Below, one piece after another: positions 30,601 through 41,600 of a stretch of 64,000 nt of DNA (positions within the stretch are counted from its first letter, which is position 1; every line of letters begins with the position of its first letter). The translations under genes and the position numbers were made by a program. Source of the DNA: Choanephora cucurbitarum (lineage: Eukaryota > Mucoromycota > Mucoromycetes > Mucorales > Choanephoraceae); the NCBI GenBank assembly GCA_025331435.1, contig JAIWNI010000012.1:186001-250000 (forward strand), read 5' to 3'. The notes beneath the pieces are model-generated. The model was given only the letters and a program-made list of their open reading frames with translations, made no database searches and was not told the DNA's origin.

Positions 30601-32845
30601 AAGAGGGAAGAAAAAGACTGGATATATAAAACTAAAAGTAGAAGAAGTAAAAGGAGGCGAGTGAAACTATTGGTAATCTAAATGTAGCGTTGGTTGTCAA
30701 GGAAATGTAGATGTCTATTGACAGTATTAAAGGCAGCGGTAGTAGAGAAGGGCTTGTTTTCGAAGACAGAGTGCCAGTGCGTTTGCCAGGTACCCAACAG
30801 AGTACAGGCAAAGATCTGTTCCTGCGAGAGGGAGGAGAGCGGAAGAGAGGGATCACGAATGTGCGTGACAGGGAGGAAGCGGTAAATGCAATAAAGAATA
30901 CGAAGGACATCAGAGGGGACAAAACGGACGAAAGAACGTCAGAGGCAGAGCAAATGGGGCAGGGAAGAGATGTGAACGAGGACGGAATCAATTGATGAAG
31001 GAATGATCAACAGGGAATCTTTCGATGAAGGAGGCGGTACCAAACCGTCGGAGCTTGCAACGGGATAGCTAGAGACCAAAAGGTTTTTCAGGTAGGGGTG
31101 GCGAGTACCGAAGGTTGGAGGGAGTGCGGGAACAAGTGAGGAACTTGTAAGCGCGGATGGAGGAAGGTGCGTGACGAAAGGAAGATGGGAGGTTGGCGAA
31201 GGAGGTAATGAAAGGAGAAAGACGAAAAGAAGAAGAGGAAGGCGGCTGTGCAATGCGTGAGGCTGGTAGCCGATTGTGTTGAAGGAAGGAAGGAAGGAAA
31301 TCGAGTCAGTAAGGATGGATCGTAAGGCCTGACGAGCTAGAGTTGGATGTCTAGATTGGTGAAATGGGGACTGACGAAGTTCTAATTGAAGGGTGAGTGA
31401 ATCGAAGTAAAAGAGGTCGGAGCAGAGTAACGGTGTCAGGTTGGGTGTGCGAAATGAAGCCACCGGGATTGTGGAGAGGTGTGAAGAGGGGTGGATGGTG
31501 AAGAGGAAATTACCGCCTTCAGAGGATATGACAGGCAAGTGAAGGGATCGATGTAACAAGAGTCAAAGTATTTCGGAATGGCGTCAATAACCCGAATTTG
31601 AGAGGAAAGGATATTGAGGGGCGAATAGAAGTTAGGAGGACGGTGAGGGAAATAGTGGGGTTGGCGACAAGAAGGAAAAAGGAGAAAATATTGGGAGCTA
31701 GGAAATGTGGGGGAATAGTAAAACCATTCGAAAGTGTAACGAAGGAAGGAAGCGGTGGCTAACAGGTTGGACGAAGGGGTAAGAGAAGGAGAGTAGAAGC
31801 ACAGCGCCATTGAAGAGCTCGTTGTTGAGAGATGAGGTTCAAGACTTGTAGGCCGCCTAATTTGCGGGGAAGTTGAGTGGCATTTAAAGAAAGGGGCGGG
31901 AAAATATGATGATTAATGATTCGCAAGCCAATACTGGAAAGTCGCTGTATGTTGAAGACTAAATAATTCACAATTGTAAAAGACAAGAGAAATTAATCAG
32001 ACTAAAGATACTTTTTATTTACTTCGAAATATTGATCTTATTTATACTTTTCATGAAGATGCTAATTCAACTGAGATTGTAAAACTTTTATAGAGGCTTA
32101 TTATATTAATGACAAATCGGATGCGAGATAGATAATGACAGTCTTGTAAAGAAGAAGTACTTATACAGGTTGATTGACCAACTGTACCTGAATCCAGGAA
32201 TTGGTAAATCATTGGTGAAATGTCAGTCCTGACCTTGAATAAAAAGAGATTATCCAATTTAATTGTTAAAGGAACAAGCTGAAGTCGAAATATGAGTGAT
32301 TGTTAAGTCATAAGTGGATAAATATATGATCCGCACTGTATGGATACAACACTGTAGCTGTTGTTGTGTAAATGTGGTGAGTCGTAGAACATGCCACAGT
32401 TTCGAGAAAATGAGTGTGTTGAGGACAGTAGCGCGGCCCCGAATGGAGAGATTACGTTGTGAATGGATGTGACAGGCGGAGGTAGTGGAAGTTTCAAGCT
32501 TTTCAAATGCGATGGATCGTTGTTTTATACTGGATATTATGGGAAAGCCAAGGTAAATGGAGGGAGAAGGCGAAGTACGGTTGTGTCAGGAGAGGATGTT
32601 GTGTTGGGCGAGTAGGTGTTGCCATTGGGGAAGGGGGCGGTCAGACAGAGAGATAGACTCAGTTTTGTGAAAGTTGAGATGGGCATTAGATGCTGAGCTG
32701 TATATGTGGATAGCGGATAAAAGGTGATCCAGATCCCGGTGGTTGCGAAGGAAGACTAAAGTGTCATCGGCGTAAGCTAAAATTTTGATGGCTAAAGAAG
32801 AAGGGGGAGGAGAAGCGGAAGATGGAGGTAAAGAATAATAAGCAG
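30601..32845 (-). pseudogene. LINE (non-LTR retrotransposon) ORF2 relic
   Basis: Minus-strand remnant of a LINE reverse transcriptase, 5'-truncated at the foldback element. Near 32763-32774 the frame reads ILAYADDTLVFLRN, the YxDD core of the polymerase, followed by HLNFHKTESISLSD. Further on, IFPPLSLNATQLPRKLGGL and QQRALQWR (about 31.8-31.9 kb) are the usual thumb-region blocks, and a CPICSAS motif near 30.95 kb suggests the C-terminal Cys/His box. The frame shifts several times. A stretch at about 31983-32290 is AT-rich and shows no LINE similarity I could see, so it may be a secondary insertion. Not functional. Confidence 0.65.
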
Positions 32846-32846
32846 A

Positions 32847-32905
32847 TTGGCTATATCCACTTCACAGAAATTTTCTTTTTGGGAGTTTACACCTCACTTT
32901 TTGAC
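32847..32905. repeat. Terminal inverted repeat, left, of foldback element
   Basis: 59 bp, the reverse complement of 33526-33584. Confidence 0.85.
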
Positions 32906-33525
32906 ACACCTCACTTTCTTGTGTCAACAGCCAACTTACACTTTATATTGTAGTTATATTTCGTACAAATAATTTGATAATGATTAAGACACTTATCGTA
33001 AGAATAAGCAAGAACTCAAGACAGGACAGCTGCTTTTTAGTCTTGATTGTTGTTTTCTCCTGAGCTTTGAGTGTCAGTTCATATTTCATCTTCTTTATGA
33101 GAATCTTGTCATCTTTTGCTAATAGAAGTCTCCTTTCTGTTTAAGCCGTAAACAGAAAATATACTACGTGCAAATCTTAGTAAAGATAATGCAGCATTTT
33201 CAAATAATTTCATTTAAGTGATTGATATACAGAAGACTATTTTTTCGCAAGCATTTCATGCATTTCTTTTGATATTCACTGCGAATTCGAAAAATACAAT
33301 GGGCTCAAAGCCAGCTAAATGTACATCTTGCGTTTATTGTACATTTCATTCCACCAATAATACACTTTATTGAAAGCAAAGTAGTTGGGGTGCAATTGAT
33401 AAAAGTAATTTGGCTGTTGACACAAGAAAGTGAGGTGTGTCAAAAAGTGAGGTGTGCAAGAAAAGTGAGGGGGAAAACATGGGGTGTACCAAAATTTATA
33501 AAATAGAAGTATATGATTGAACGAA

Positions 33526-33584
33526 GTCAAAAAGTGAGGTGTAAACTCCCAAAAAGAAAATTTCTGTGAAGTGGATATAGCCAA
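33526..33584. repeat. Terminal inverted repeat, right, of foldback element
   Basis: 59-bp partner of 32847-32905. Confidence 0.85.
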
Positions 33585-34100
33585 CCCGTATTCTTTCACG
33601 TCTACATGAGCCAATCACATTAAAGAATTCTTCATTAGTTTTTTCACGAAATTTTTAAATTTTCGTCGAAACCCCCTAATGCATTTAAAGTGATGAAGTT
33701 ACATACACACGTCATTGAGGGATAAACATGTCGCTTTAGGAACAATGTCAACTTCTAAAGTCTTATTAATCATCACGGCGTTAACGTATATTGACATATT
33801 GTTCTGACAGCTTAATACGCTCTCATACAAACAGAGAGCACGTTGATATTAACATACAAGTAAAGCTCGTTTAGATGCGAGATACATCATCAGTATAGAT
33901 AGAGATAGAAGATGTATGTTGAATGAAGACAACTTTCTTTTGGGTCTGATCGACTTTTTTATTGTCATTAATTACTATGCTTATATCACAGTTATTGCAA
34001 AAAGAGAAATGCGTGGGTCATTGAACGATACAAAAGGTATATAAGCCCTTGATTTCTTAAGAGATCATTTTGTATAACATACTTTACAAATCCTTCTTAT
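33585..34100. other. AT-rich spacer, no gene seen
   Basis: Only short interrupted frames. Confidence 0.5.
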
Positions 34101-34113
34101 TTCCAATTCATTC

Positions 34114-34850
34114 AATGACTAGACCTAACATTACTGTGTCTTTTTATTTTTGATCTGATTATCCAAGGGCTGACAGGTGAATTGTTTAAAACACTTCAGA
34201 CAAAAGAAGCCAAATCAGATAATCTTACGCTTCAATCAGTAGCAGTGCTTTTCATGCTGATCAACAGCATTTTACCCTTTTGCCTCCTGTTCAAACTGAA
34301 TACTACCAAGCCATGAACCAACATTATGCATGTGTCCAAGGTATTGAAACTACTGCACAAGATACTTCAAAAAAGGCCATAAACGATAGACCCAAGAACA
34401 CCATTAAGTCTTATTAGTCAAAGAAAAAGGAATTCTCAAAATGATGTCATACTCACTCTCCTCCTGGTCCTTTGAATGAAATTGTTGGCGATCAAAAGTT
34501 GCACTTCTTTTTGTTGACTCAGGTACTTCACAGATATATCGATATACATCCAATCAGTTTCTCACTTTGATTTGATATAGGTTGCCAATCGAGAATAAAA
34601 AAGGCAAATAAGACCACAACTCAAGGTTGCCAAATATTCTAATGTAGTTGTTTGAAATAGAGAAGGAACTAAGAGAAGCTAATCTTGGGAGAACTCTGAA
34701 GATACCCTTTCTGCACCTTAGGATGCAGCCATCCTGCTGCCCTTTGACTCTGATCTTGTTCACTCAGAAGAAATTTCAACCATAGTTTACGAAGATGGTG
34801 GATTGGCCAGTGTCTCTGTACCTTTTAATATAGACCATCCAATCTGACAT
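34114..34850 (+). pseudogene. Possible relic of an unrecognised host gene
   Basis: Protein-like fragments occur in order on the plus strand with stops and frame changes between them. They start at an ATG (34114, MTRPNITVS), then QQHFTLLPPVQTEYYQAMN, INDRPKNTIKSY followed by a stop, HSPPGPLNEIVGDQKLHFFL, GCQSRIKKANKTTTQGCQ, and finally LPFDSDLVHSEEISTIVYED. Codon composition looks more like real protein than the surrounding spacer. I do not recognise the family. It may be a spliced gene I could not resolve or, more likely, a decayed copy. Confidence 0.3.
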
Positions 34851-34859
34851 TATCATCAA

Positions 34860-35605
34860 CTGTAACAATACAGACTATACTTTATTATAGTTAGACCATC
34901 ACATTTATCCTGTTTTTCTAAGTGTCATGCATCTCCTCTCTTGTTGACATGGAAATGAGAATAGAGAATAGAGAAACGATAAACTCTTGCTTTTTCTGTC
35001 GTTTAGGGTTAATCTAAGAGGAAAAAGAGCAAGAGGATGAGGAAAAGAAAACTTTTATAACCTCTAACCTTTGACCTCTATACTCTGATTTCTGTTTCTC
35101 ATATATATATATATTATATATGCATATATATGTGTATATATCCTGAGAAAAAATAGCTGTAATGCATTTGAGATTGCTTGCTTCTTCCGCAAAAGTAATC
35201 GTAGAAAAACTTAGCTAGATCAAAGAAATACTCTTTAACAAATAAGAAAAAAAGTATGGAAACTTCAGCATAGTGGATGTGTGTATCTTAAAATTCTTTA
35301 TTTGTTACTATTTGATAGATCTGTGATTATCGATTAACCATATAGTTTTCCTTTTCATTATAGCTTTTGAAAGTATCATCGAAAGTTCAGTCAGTTAACC
35401 ATCTACAAACGTACTAATATGCAAACAACCTATTTTTTGTGACACAGCAAGACACAAAAGGCAAGTAAAATGATCTTCATGCTCTGAACGGTATAAAAAT
35501 ACAAAACTAAACTCAGATCCAATTTTTCTTACTGCATAAAATCATATTCCGCCCATTACGCTGACGCAAAACTTTCACCAGCCTCGATTATAGTTACACT
35601 GGGGT
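34860..35605. other. Spacer left of the satellite array
   Basis: AT-rich, with a TA-rich tract at about 35102-35136. No gene seen. Confidence 0.5.
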
Positions 35606-38600
35606 GTATTTTTTTTATCTCTACCCTCTACCCTTTATCTTTTTCTTTTTTCTTTATTTTGGACCCTCCAGAGAGATGGATGTGTGGAAAGCTGATCGCC
35701 ACCTCTGTCTCGTCCGTTCACCCTTAGGATTAGAAGTGATGCCTTTTTCAAGGTGTTGCGTGCATTTACAACCGTGAGTGTTGGGTCTGTACTTGCTTAG
35801 TGAAGTGGACGCTACCAAGAGATAGAATGGAACGCTCATCGCCATCTTTATCTTGTCCCCCATCAACACTCTAGGATGTGAAGTTATGGCCTTTTTGTGT
35901 CATGGCGACAAGCACACTTTGTTGTTGCTGCTTTGTAAGTATTTTTTTTTTTATCTCTACCCTCTACCCTTTATCTTTTTCTTTTTTCTTTATTTTGGAC
36001 CCTCCAGAGAGATGGATGTGTGGAAAGCTGATCGCCACCTCTGTCTCGTCCGTTCACCCTTAGGATTAGAAGTGATGCCTTTTTCAAGGTGTTGCGTGCA
36101 TTTACAACCGTGAGTGTTGGGTCTGTACTTGCTTAGTGAAGTGGACGCTACCAAGAGATAGAATGGAACGCTCATCGCCATCTTTATCTTGTCCCCCATC
36201 AACACTCTAGGATGTGAAGTTATGGCCTTTTTGTGTCATGGCGACAAGCACACTTTGTTGTTGCTGCTTTGTAAGTATTTTTTTTTTTATCTCTACCCTC
36301 TACCCTTTATCTTTTTCTTTTTTCTTTATTTTGGACCCTCCAGAGAGATGGATGTGTGGAAAGCTGATCGCCACCTCTGTCTCGTCCGTTCACCCTTAGG
36401 ATTAGAAGTGATGCCTTTTTCAAGGTGTTGCGTGCATTTACAACCGTGAGTGTTGGGTCTGTACTTGCTTAGTGAAGTGGACGCTACCAAGAGATAGAAT
36501 GGAACGCTCATCGCCATCTTTATCTTGTCCCCCATCAACACTCTAGGATGTGAAGTTATGGCCTTTTTGTGTCATGGCGACAAGCACACTTTGTTGTTGC
36601 TGCTTTGTAAGTATTTTTTTTTTATCTCTACCCTCTACCCTTTATCTTTTTCTTTTTTCTTTATTTTGGACCCTCCAGAGAGATGGATGTGTGGAAAGCT
36701 GATCGCCACCTCTGTCTCGTCCGTTCACCCTTAGGATTAGAAGTGATGCCTTTTTCAAGGTGTTGCGTGCATTTACAACCGTGAGTGTTGGGTCTGTACT
36801 TGCTTAGTGAAGTGGACGCTACCAAGAGATAGAATGGAACGCTCATCGCCATCTTTATCTTGTCCCCCATCAACACTCTAGGATGTGAAGTTATGGCCTT
36901 TTTGTGTCATGGCGACAAGCACACTTTGTTGTTGCTGCTTTGTAAGTATTTTTTTTTTATCTCTACCCTCTACCCTTTATCTTTTTCTTTTTTCTTTATT
37001 TTGGACCCTCCAGAGAGATGGATGTGTGGAAAGCTGATCGCCACCTCTGTCTCGTCCGTTCACCCTTAGGATTAGAAGTGATGCCTTTTTCAAGGTGTTG
37101 CGTGCATTTACAACCGTGAGTGTTGGGTCTGTACTTGCTTAGTGAAGTGGACGCTACCAAGAGATAGAATGGAACGCTCATCGCCATCTTTATCTTGTCC
37201 CCCATCAACACTCTAGGATGTGAAGTTATGGCCTTTTTGTGTCATGGCGACAAGCACACTTTGTTGTTGCTGCTTTGTAAGTATTTTTTTTTTATCTCTA
37301 CCCTCTACCCTTTATCTTTTTCTTTTTTCTTTATTTTGGACCCTCCAGAGAGATGGATGTGTGGAAAGCTGATCGCCACCTCTGTCTCGTCCGTTCACCC
37401 TTAGGATTAGAAGTGATGCCTTTTTCAAGGTGTTGCGTGCATTTACAACCGTGAGTGTTGGGTCTGTACTTGCTTAGTGAAGTGGACGCTACCAAGAGAT
37501 AGAATGGAACGCTCATCGCCATCTTTATCTTGTCCCCCATCAACACTCTAGGATGTGAAGTTATGGCCTTTTTGTGTCATGGCGACAAGCACACTTTGTT
37601 GTTGCTGCTTTGTAAGTATTTTTTTTTTATCTCTACCCTCTACCCTTTATCTTTTTCTTTTTTCTTTATTTTGGACCCTCCAGAGAGATGGATGTGTGGA
37701 AAGCTGATCGCCACCTCTGTCTCGTCCGTTCACCCTTAGGATTAGAAGTGATGCCTTTTTCAAGGTGTTGCGTGCATTTACAACCGTGAGTGTTGGGTCT
37801 GTACTTGCTTAGTGAAGTGGACGCTACCAAGAGATAGAATGGAACGCTCATCGCCATCTTTATCTTGTCCCCCATCAACACTCTAGGATGTGAAGTTATG
37901 GCCTTTTTGTGTCATGGCGACAAGCACACTTTGTTGTTGCTGCTTTGTAAGTATTTTTTTTTTATCTCTACCCTCTACCCTTTATCTTTTTCTTTTTTCT
38001 TTATTTTGGACCCTCCAGAGAGATGGATGTGTGGAAAGCTGATCGCCACCTCTGTCTCGTCCGTTCACCCTTAGGATTAGAAGTGATGCCTTTTTCAAGG
38101 TGTTGCGTGCATTTACAACCGTGAGTGTTGGGTCTGTACTTGCTTAGTGAAGTGGACGCTACCAAGAGATAGAATGGAACGCTCATCGCCATCTTTATCT
38201 TGTCCCCCATCAACACTCTAGGATGTGAAGTTATGGCCTTTTTGTGTCATGGCGACAAGCACACTTTGTTGTTGCTGCTTTGTAAGTATTTTTTTTTTAT
38301 CTCTACCCTCTACCCTTTATCTTTTTCTTTTTTCTTTATTTTGGACCCTCCAGAGAGATGGATGTGTGGAAAGCTGATCGCCACCTCTGTCTCGTCCGTT
38401 CACCCTTAGGATTAGAAGTGATGCCTTTTTCAAGGTGTTGCGTGCATTTACAACCGTGAGTGTTGGGTCTGTACTTGCTTAGTGAAGTGGACGCTACCAA
38501 GAGATAGAATGGAACGCTCATCGCCATCTTTATCTTGTCCCCCATCAACACTCTAGGATGTGAAGTTATGGCCTTTTTGTGTCATGGCGACAAGCACACT

Positions 38601-41600
38601 TTGTTGTTGCTGCTTTGTAAGTATTTTTTTTTTATCTCTACCCTCTACCCTTTATCTTTTTCTTTTTTCTTTATTTTGGACCCTCCAGAGAGATGGATGT
38701 GTGGAAAGCTGATCGCCACCTCTGTCTCGTCCGTTCACCCTTAGGATTAGAAGTGATGCCTTTTTCAAGGTGTTGCGTGCATTTACAACCGTGAGTGTTG
38801 GGTCTGTACTTGCTTAGTGAAGTGGACGCTACCAAGAGATAGAATGGAACGCTCATCGCCATCTTTATCTTGTCCCCCATCAACACTCTAGGATGTGAAG
38901 TTATGGCCTTTTTGTGTCATGGCGACAAGCACACTTTGTTGTTGCTGCTTTGTAAGTATTTTTTTTTATCTCTACCCTCTACCCTTTATCTTTTTCTTTT
39001 TTCTTTATTTTGGACCCTCCAGAGAGATGGATGTGTGGAAAGCTGATCGCCACCTCTGTCTCGTCCGTTCACCCTTAGGATTAGAAGTGATGCCTTTTTC
39101 AAGGTGTTGCGTGCATTTACAACCGTGAGTGTTGGGTCTGTACTTGCTTAGTGAAGTGGACGCTACCAAGAGATAGAATGGAACGCTCATCGCCATCTTT
39201 ATCTTGTCCCCCATCAACACTCTAGGATGTGAAGTTATGGCCTTTTTGTGTCATGGCGACAAGCACACTTTGTTGTTGCTGCTTTGTAAGTATTTTTTTT
39301 TATCTCTACCCTCTACCCTTTATCTTTTTCTTTTTTCTTTATTTTGGACCCTCCAGAGAGATGGATGTGTGGAAAGCTGATCGCCACCTCTGTCTCGTCC
39401 GTTCACCCTTAGGATTAGAAGTGATGCCTTTTTCAAGGTGTTGCGTGCATTTACAACCGTGAGTGTTGGGTCTGTACTTGCTTAGTGAAGTGGACGCTAC
39501 CAAGAGATAGAATGGAACGCTCATCGCCATCTTTATCTTGTCCCCCATCAACACTCTAGGATGTGAAGTTATGGCCTTTTTGTGTCATGGCGACAAGCAC
39601 ACTTTGTTGTTGCTGCTTTGTAAGTATTTTTTTTTTATCTCTACCCTCTACCCTTTATCTTTTTCTTTTTTCTTTATTTTGGACCCTCCAGAGAGATGGA
39701 TGTGTGGAAAGCTGATCGCCACCTCTGTCTCGTCCGTTCACCCTTAGGATTAGAAGTGATGCCTTTTTCAAGGTGTTGCGTGCATTTACAACCGTGAGTG
39801 TTGGGTCTGTACTTGCTTAGTGAAGTGGACGCTACCAAGAGATAGAATGGAACGCTCATCGCCATCTTTATCTTGTCCCCCATCAACACTCTAGGATGTG
39901 AAGTTATGGCCTTTTTGTGTCATGGCGACAAGCACACTTTGTTGTTGCTGCTTTGTAAGTATTTTTTTTTTATCTCTACCCTCTACCCTTTATCTTTTTC
40001 TTTTTTCTTTATTTTGGACCCTCCAGAGAGATGGATGTGTGGAAAGCTGATCGCCACCTCTGTCTCGTCCGTTCACCCTTAGGATTAGAAGTGATGCCTT
40101 TTTCAAGGTGTTGCGTGCATTTACAACCGTGAGTGTTGGGTCTGTACTTGCTTAGTGAAGTGGACGCTACCAAGAGATAGAATGGAACGCTCATCGCCAT
40201 CTTTATCTTGTCCCCCATCAACACTCTAGGATGTGAAGTTATGGCCTTTTTGTGTCATGGCGACAAGCACACTTTGTTGTTGCTGCTTTGTAAGTATTTT
40301 TTTTTTATCTCTACCCTCTACCCTTTATCTTTTTCTTTTTTCTTTATTTTGGACCCTCCAGAGAGATGGATGTGTGGAAAGCTGATCGCCACCTCTGTCT
40401 CGTCCGTTCACCCTTAGGATTAGAAGTGATGCCTTTTTCAAGGTGTTGCGTGCATTTACAACCGTGAGTGTTGGGTCTGTACTTGCTTAGTGAAGTGGAC
40501 GCTACCAAGAGATAGAATGGAACGCTCATCGCCATCTTTATCTTGTCCCCCATCAACACTCTAGGATGTGAAGTTATGGCCTTTTTGTGTCATGGCGACA
40601 AGCACACTTTGTTGTTGCTGCTTTGTAAGTATTTTTTTTTTATCTCTACCCTCTACCCTTTATCTTTTTCTTTTTTCTTTATTTTGGACCCTCCAGAGAG
40701 ATGGATGTGTGGAAAGCTGATCGCCACCTCTGTCTCGTCCGTTCACCCTTAGGATTAGAAGTGATGCCTTTTTCAAGGTGTTGCGTGCATTTACAACCGT
40801 GAGTGTTGGGTCTGTACTTGCTTAGTGAAGTGGACGCTACCAAGAGATAGAATGGAACGCTCATCGCCATCTTTATCTTGTCCCCCATCAACACTCTAGG
40901 ATGTGAAGTTATGGCCTTTTTGTGTCATGGCGACAAGCACACTTTGTTGTTGCTGCTTTGTAAGTATTTTTTTTTTATCTCTACCCTCTACCCTTTATCT
41001 TTTTCTTTTTTCTTTATTTTGGACCCTCCAGAGAGATGGATGTGTGGAAAGCTGATCGCCACCTCTGTCTCGTCCGTTCACCCTTAGGATTAGAAGTGAT
41101 GCCTTTTTCAAGGTGTTGCGTGCATTTACAACCGTGAGTGTTGGGTCTGTACTTGCTTAGTGAAGTGGACGCTACCAAGAGATAGAATGGAACGCTCATC
41201 GCCATCTTTATCTTGTCCCCCATCAACACTCTAGGATGTGAAGTTATGGCCTTTTTGTGTCATGGCGACAAGCACACTTTGTTGTTGCTGCTTTGTAAGT
41301 ATTTTTTTTTTATCTCTACCCTCTACCCTTTATCTTTTTCTTTTTTCTTTATTTTGGACCCTCCAGAGAGATGGATGTGTGGAAAGCTGATCGCCACCTC
41401 TGTCTCGTCCGTTCACCCTTAGGATTAGAAGTGATGCCTTTTTCAAGGTGTTGCGTGCATTTACAACCGTGAGTGTTGGGTCTGTACTTGCTTAGTGAAG
41501 TGGACGCTACCAAGAGATAGAATGGAACGCTCATCGCCATCTTTATCTTGTCCCCCATCAACACTCTAGGATGTGAAGTTATGGCCTTTTTGTGTCATGG

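Larger units (their letters stand above)
32847..33584. mobile_element. Foldback / MITE-like DNA element
   Basis: 738 bp with 59-bp terminal inverted repeats that match as read (32847-32905 and 33526-33584), starting TTGGCTATATCC. Inside, a second inverted pair begins TTGGCTGTTGACAC (right copy 33410-33455, left copy ending about 32934). GTGAGGTGT/ACACCTCAC is reiterated near both ends. No transposase was recognised in the ~470-bp middle. It adjoins the 5' break of the LINE relic. No clear target duplication. Confidence 0.75.

Noticed and set aside
30694..30995. Plus-strand 63-94 codon frames over the LINE relic
   Set aside because: They lie antisense to the recognisable LINE C-terminal region and have no domain.
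35606..35700. Telomeric repeat suggested by CTCTACCCTCTACCC
   Set aside because: Only two to three irregular copies per unit inside a pyrimidine block. There is no run of a telomere hexamer or heptamer.
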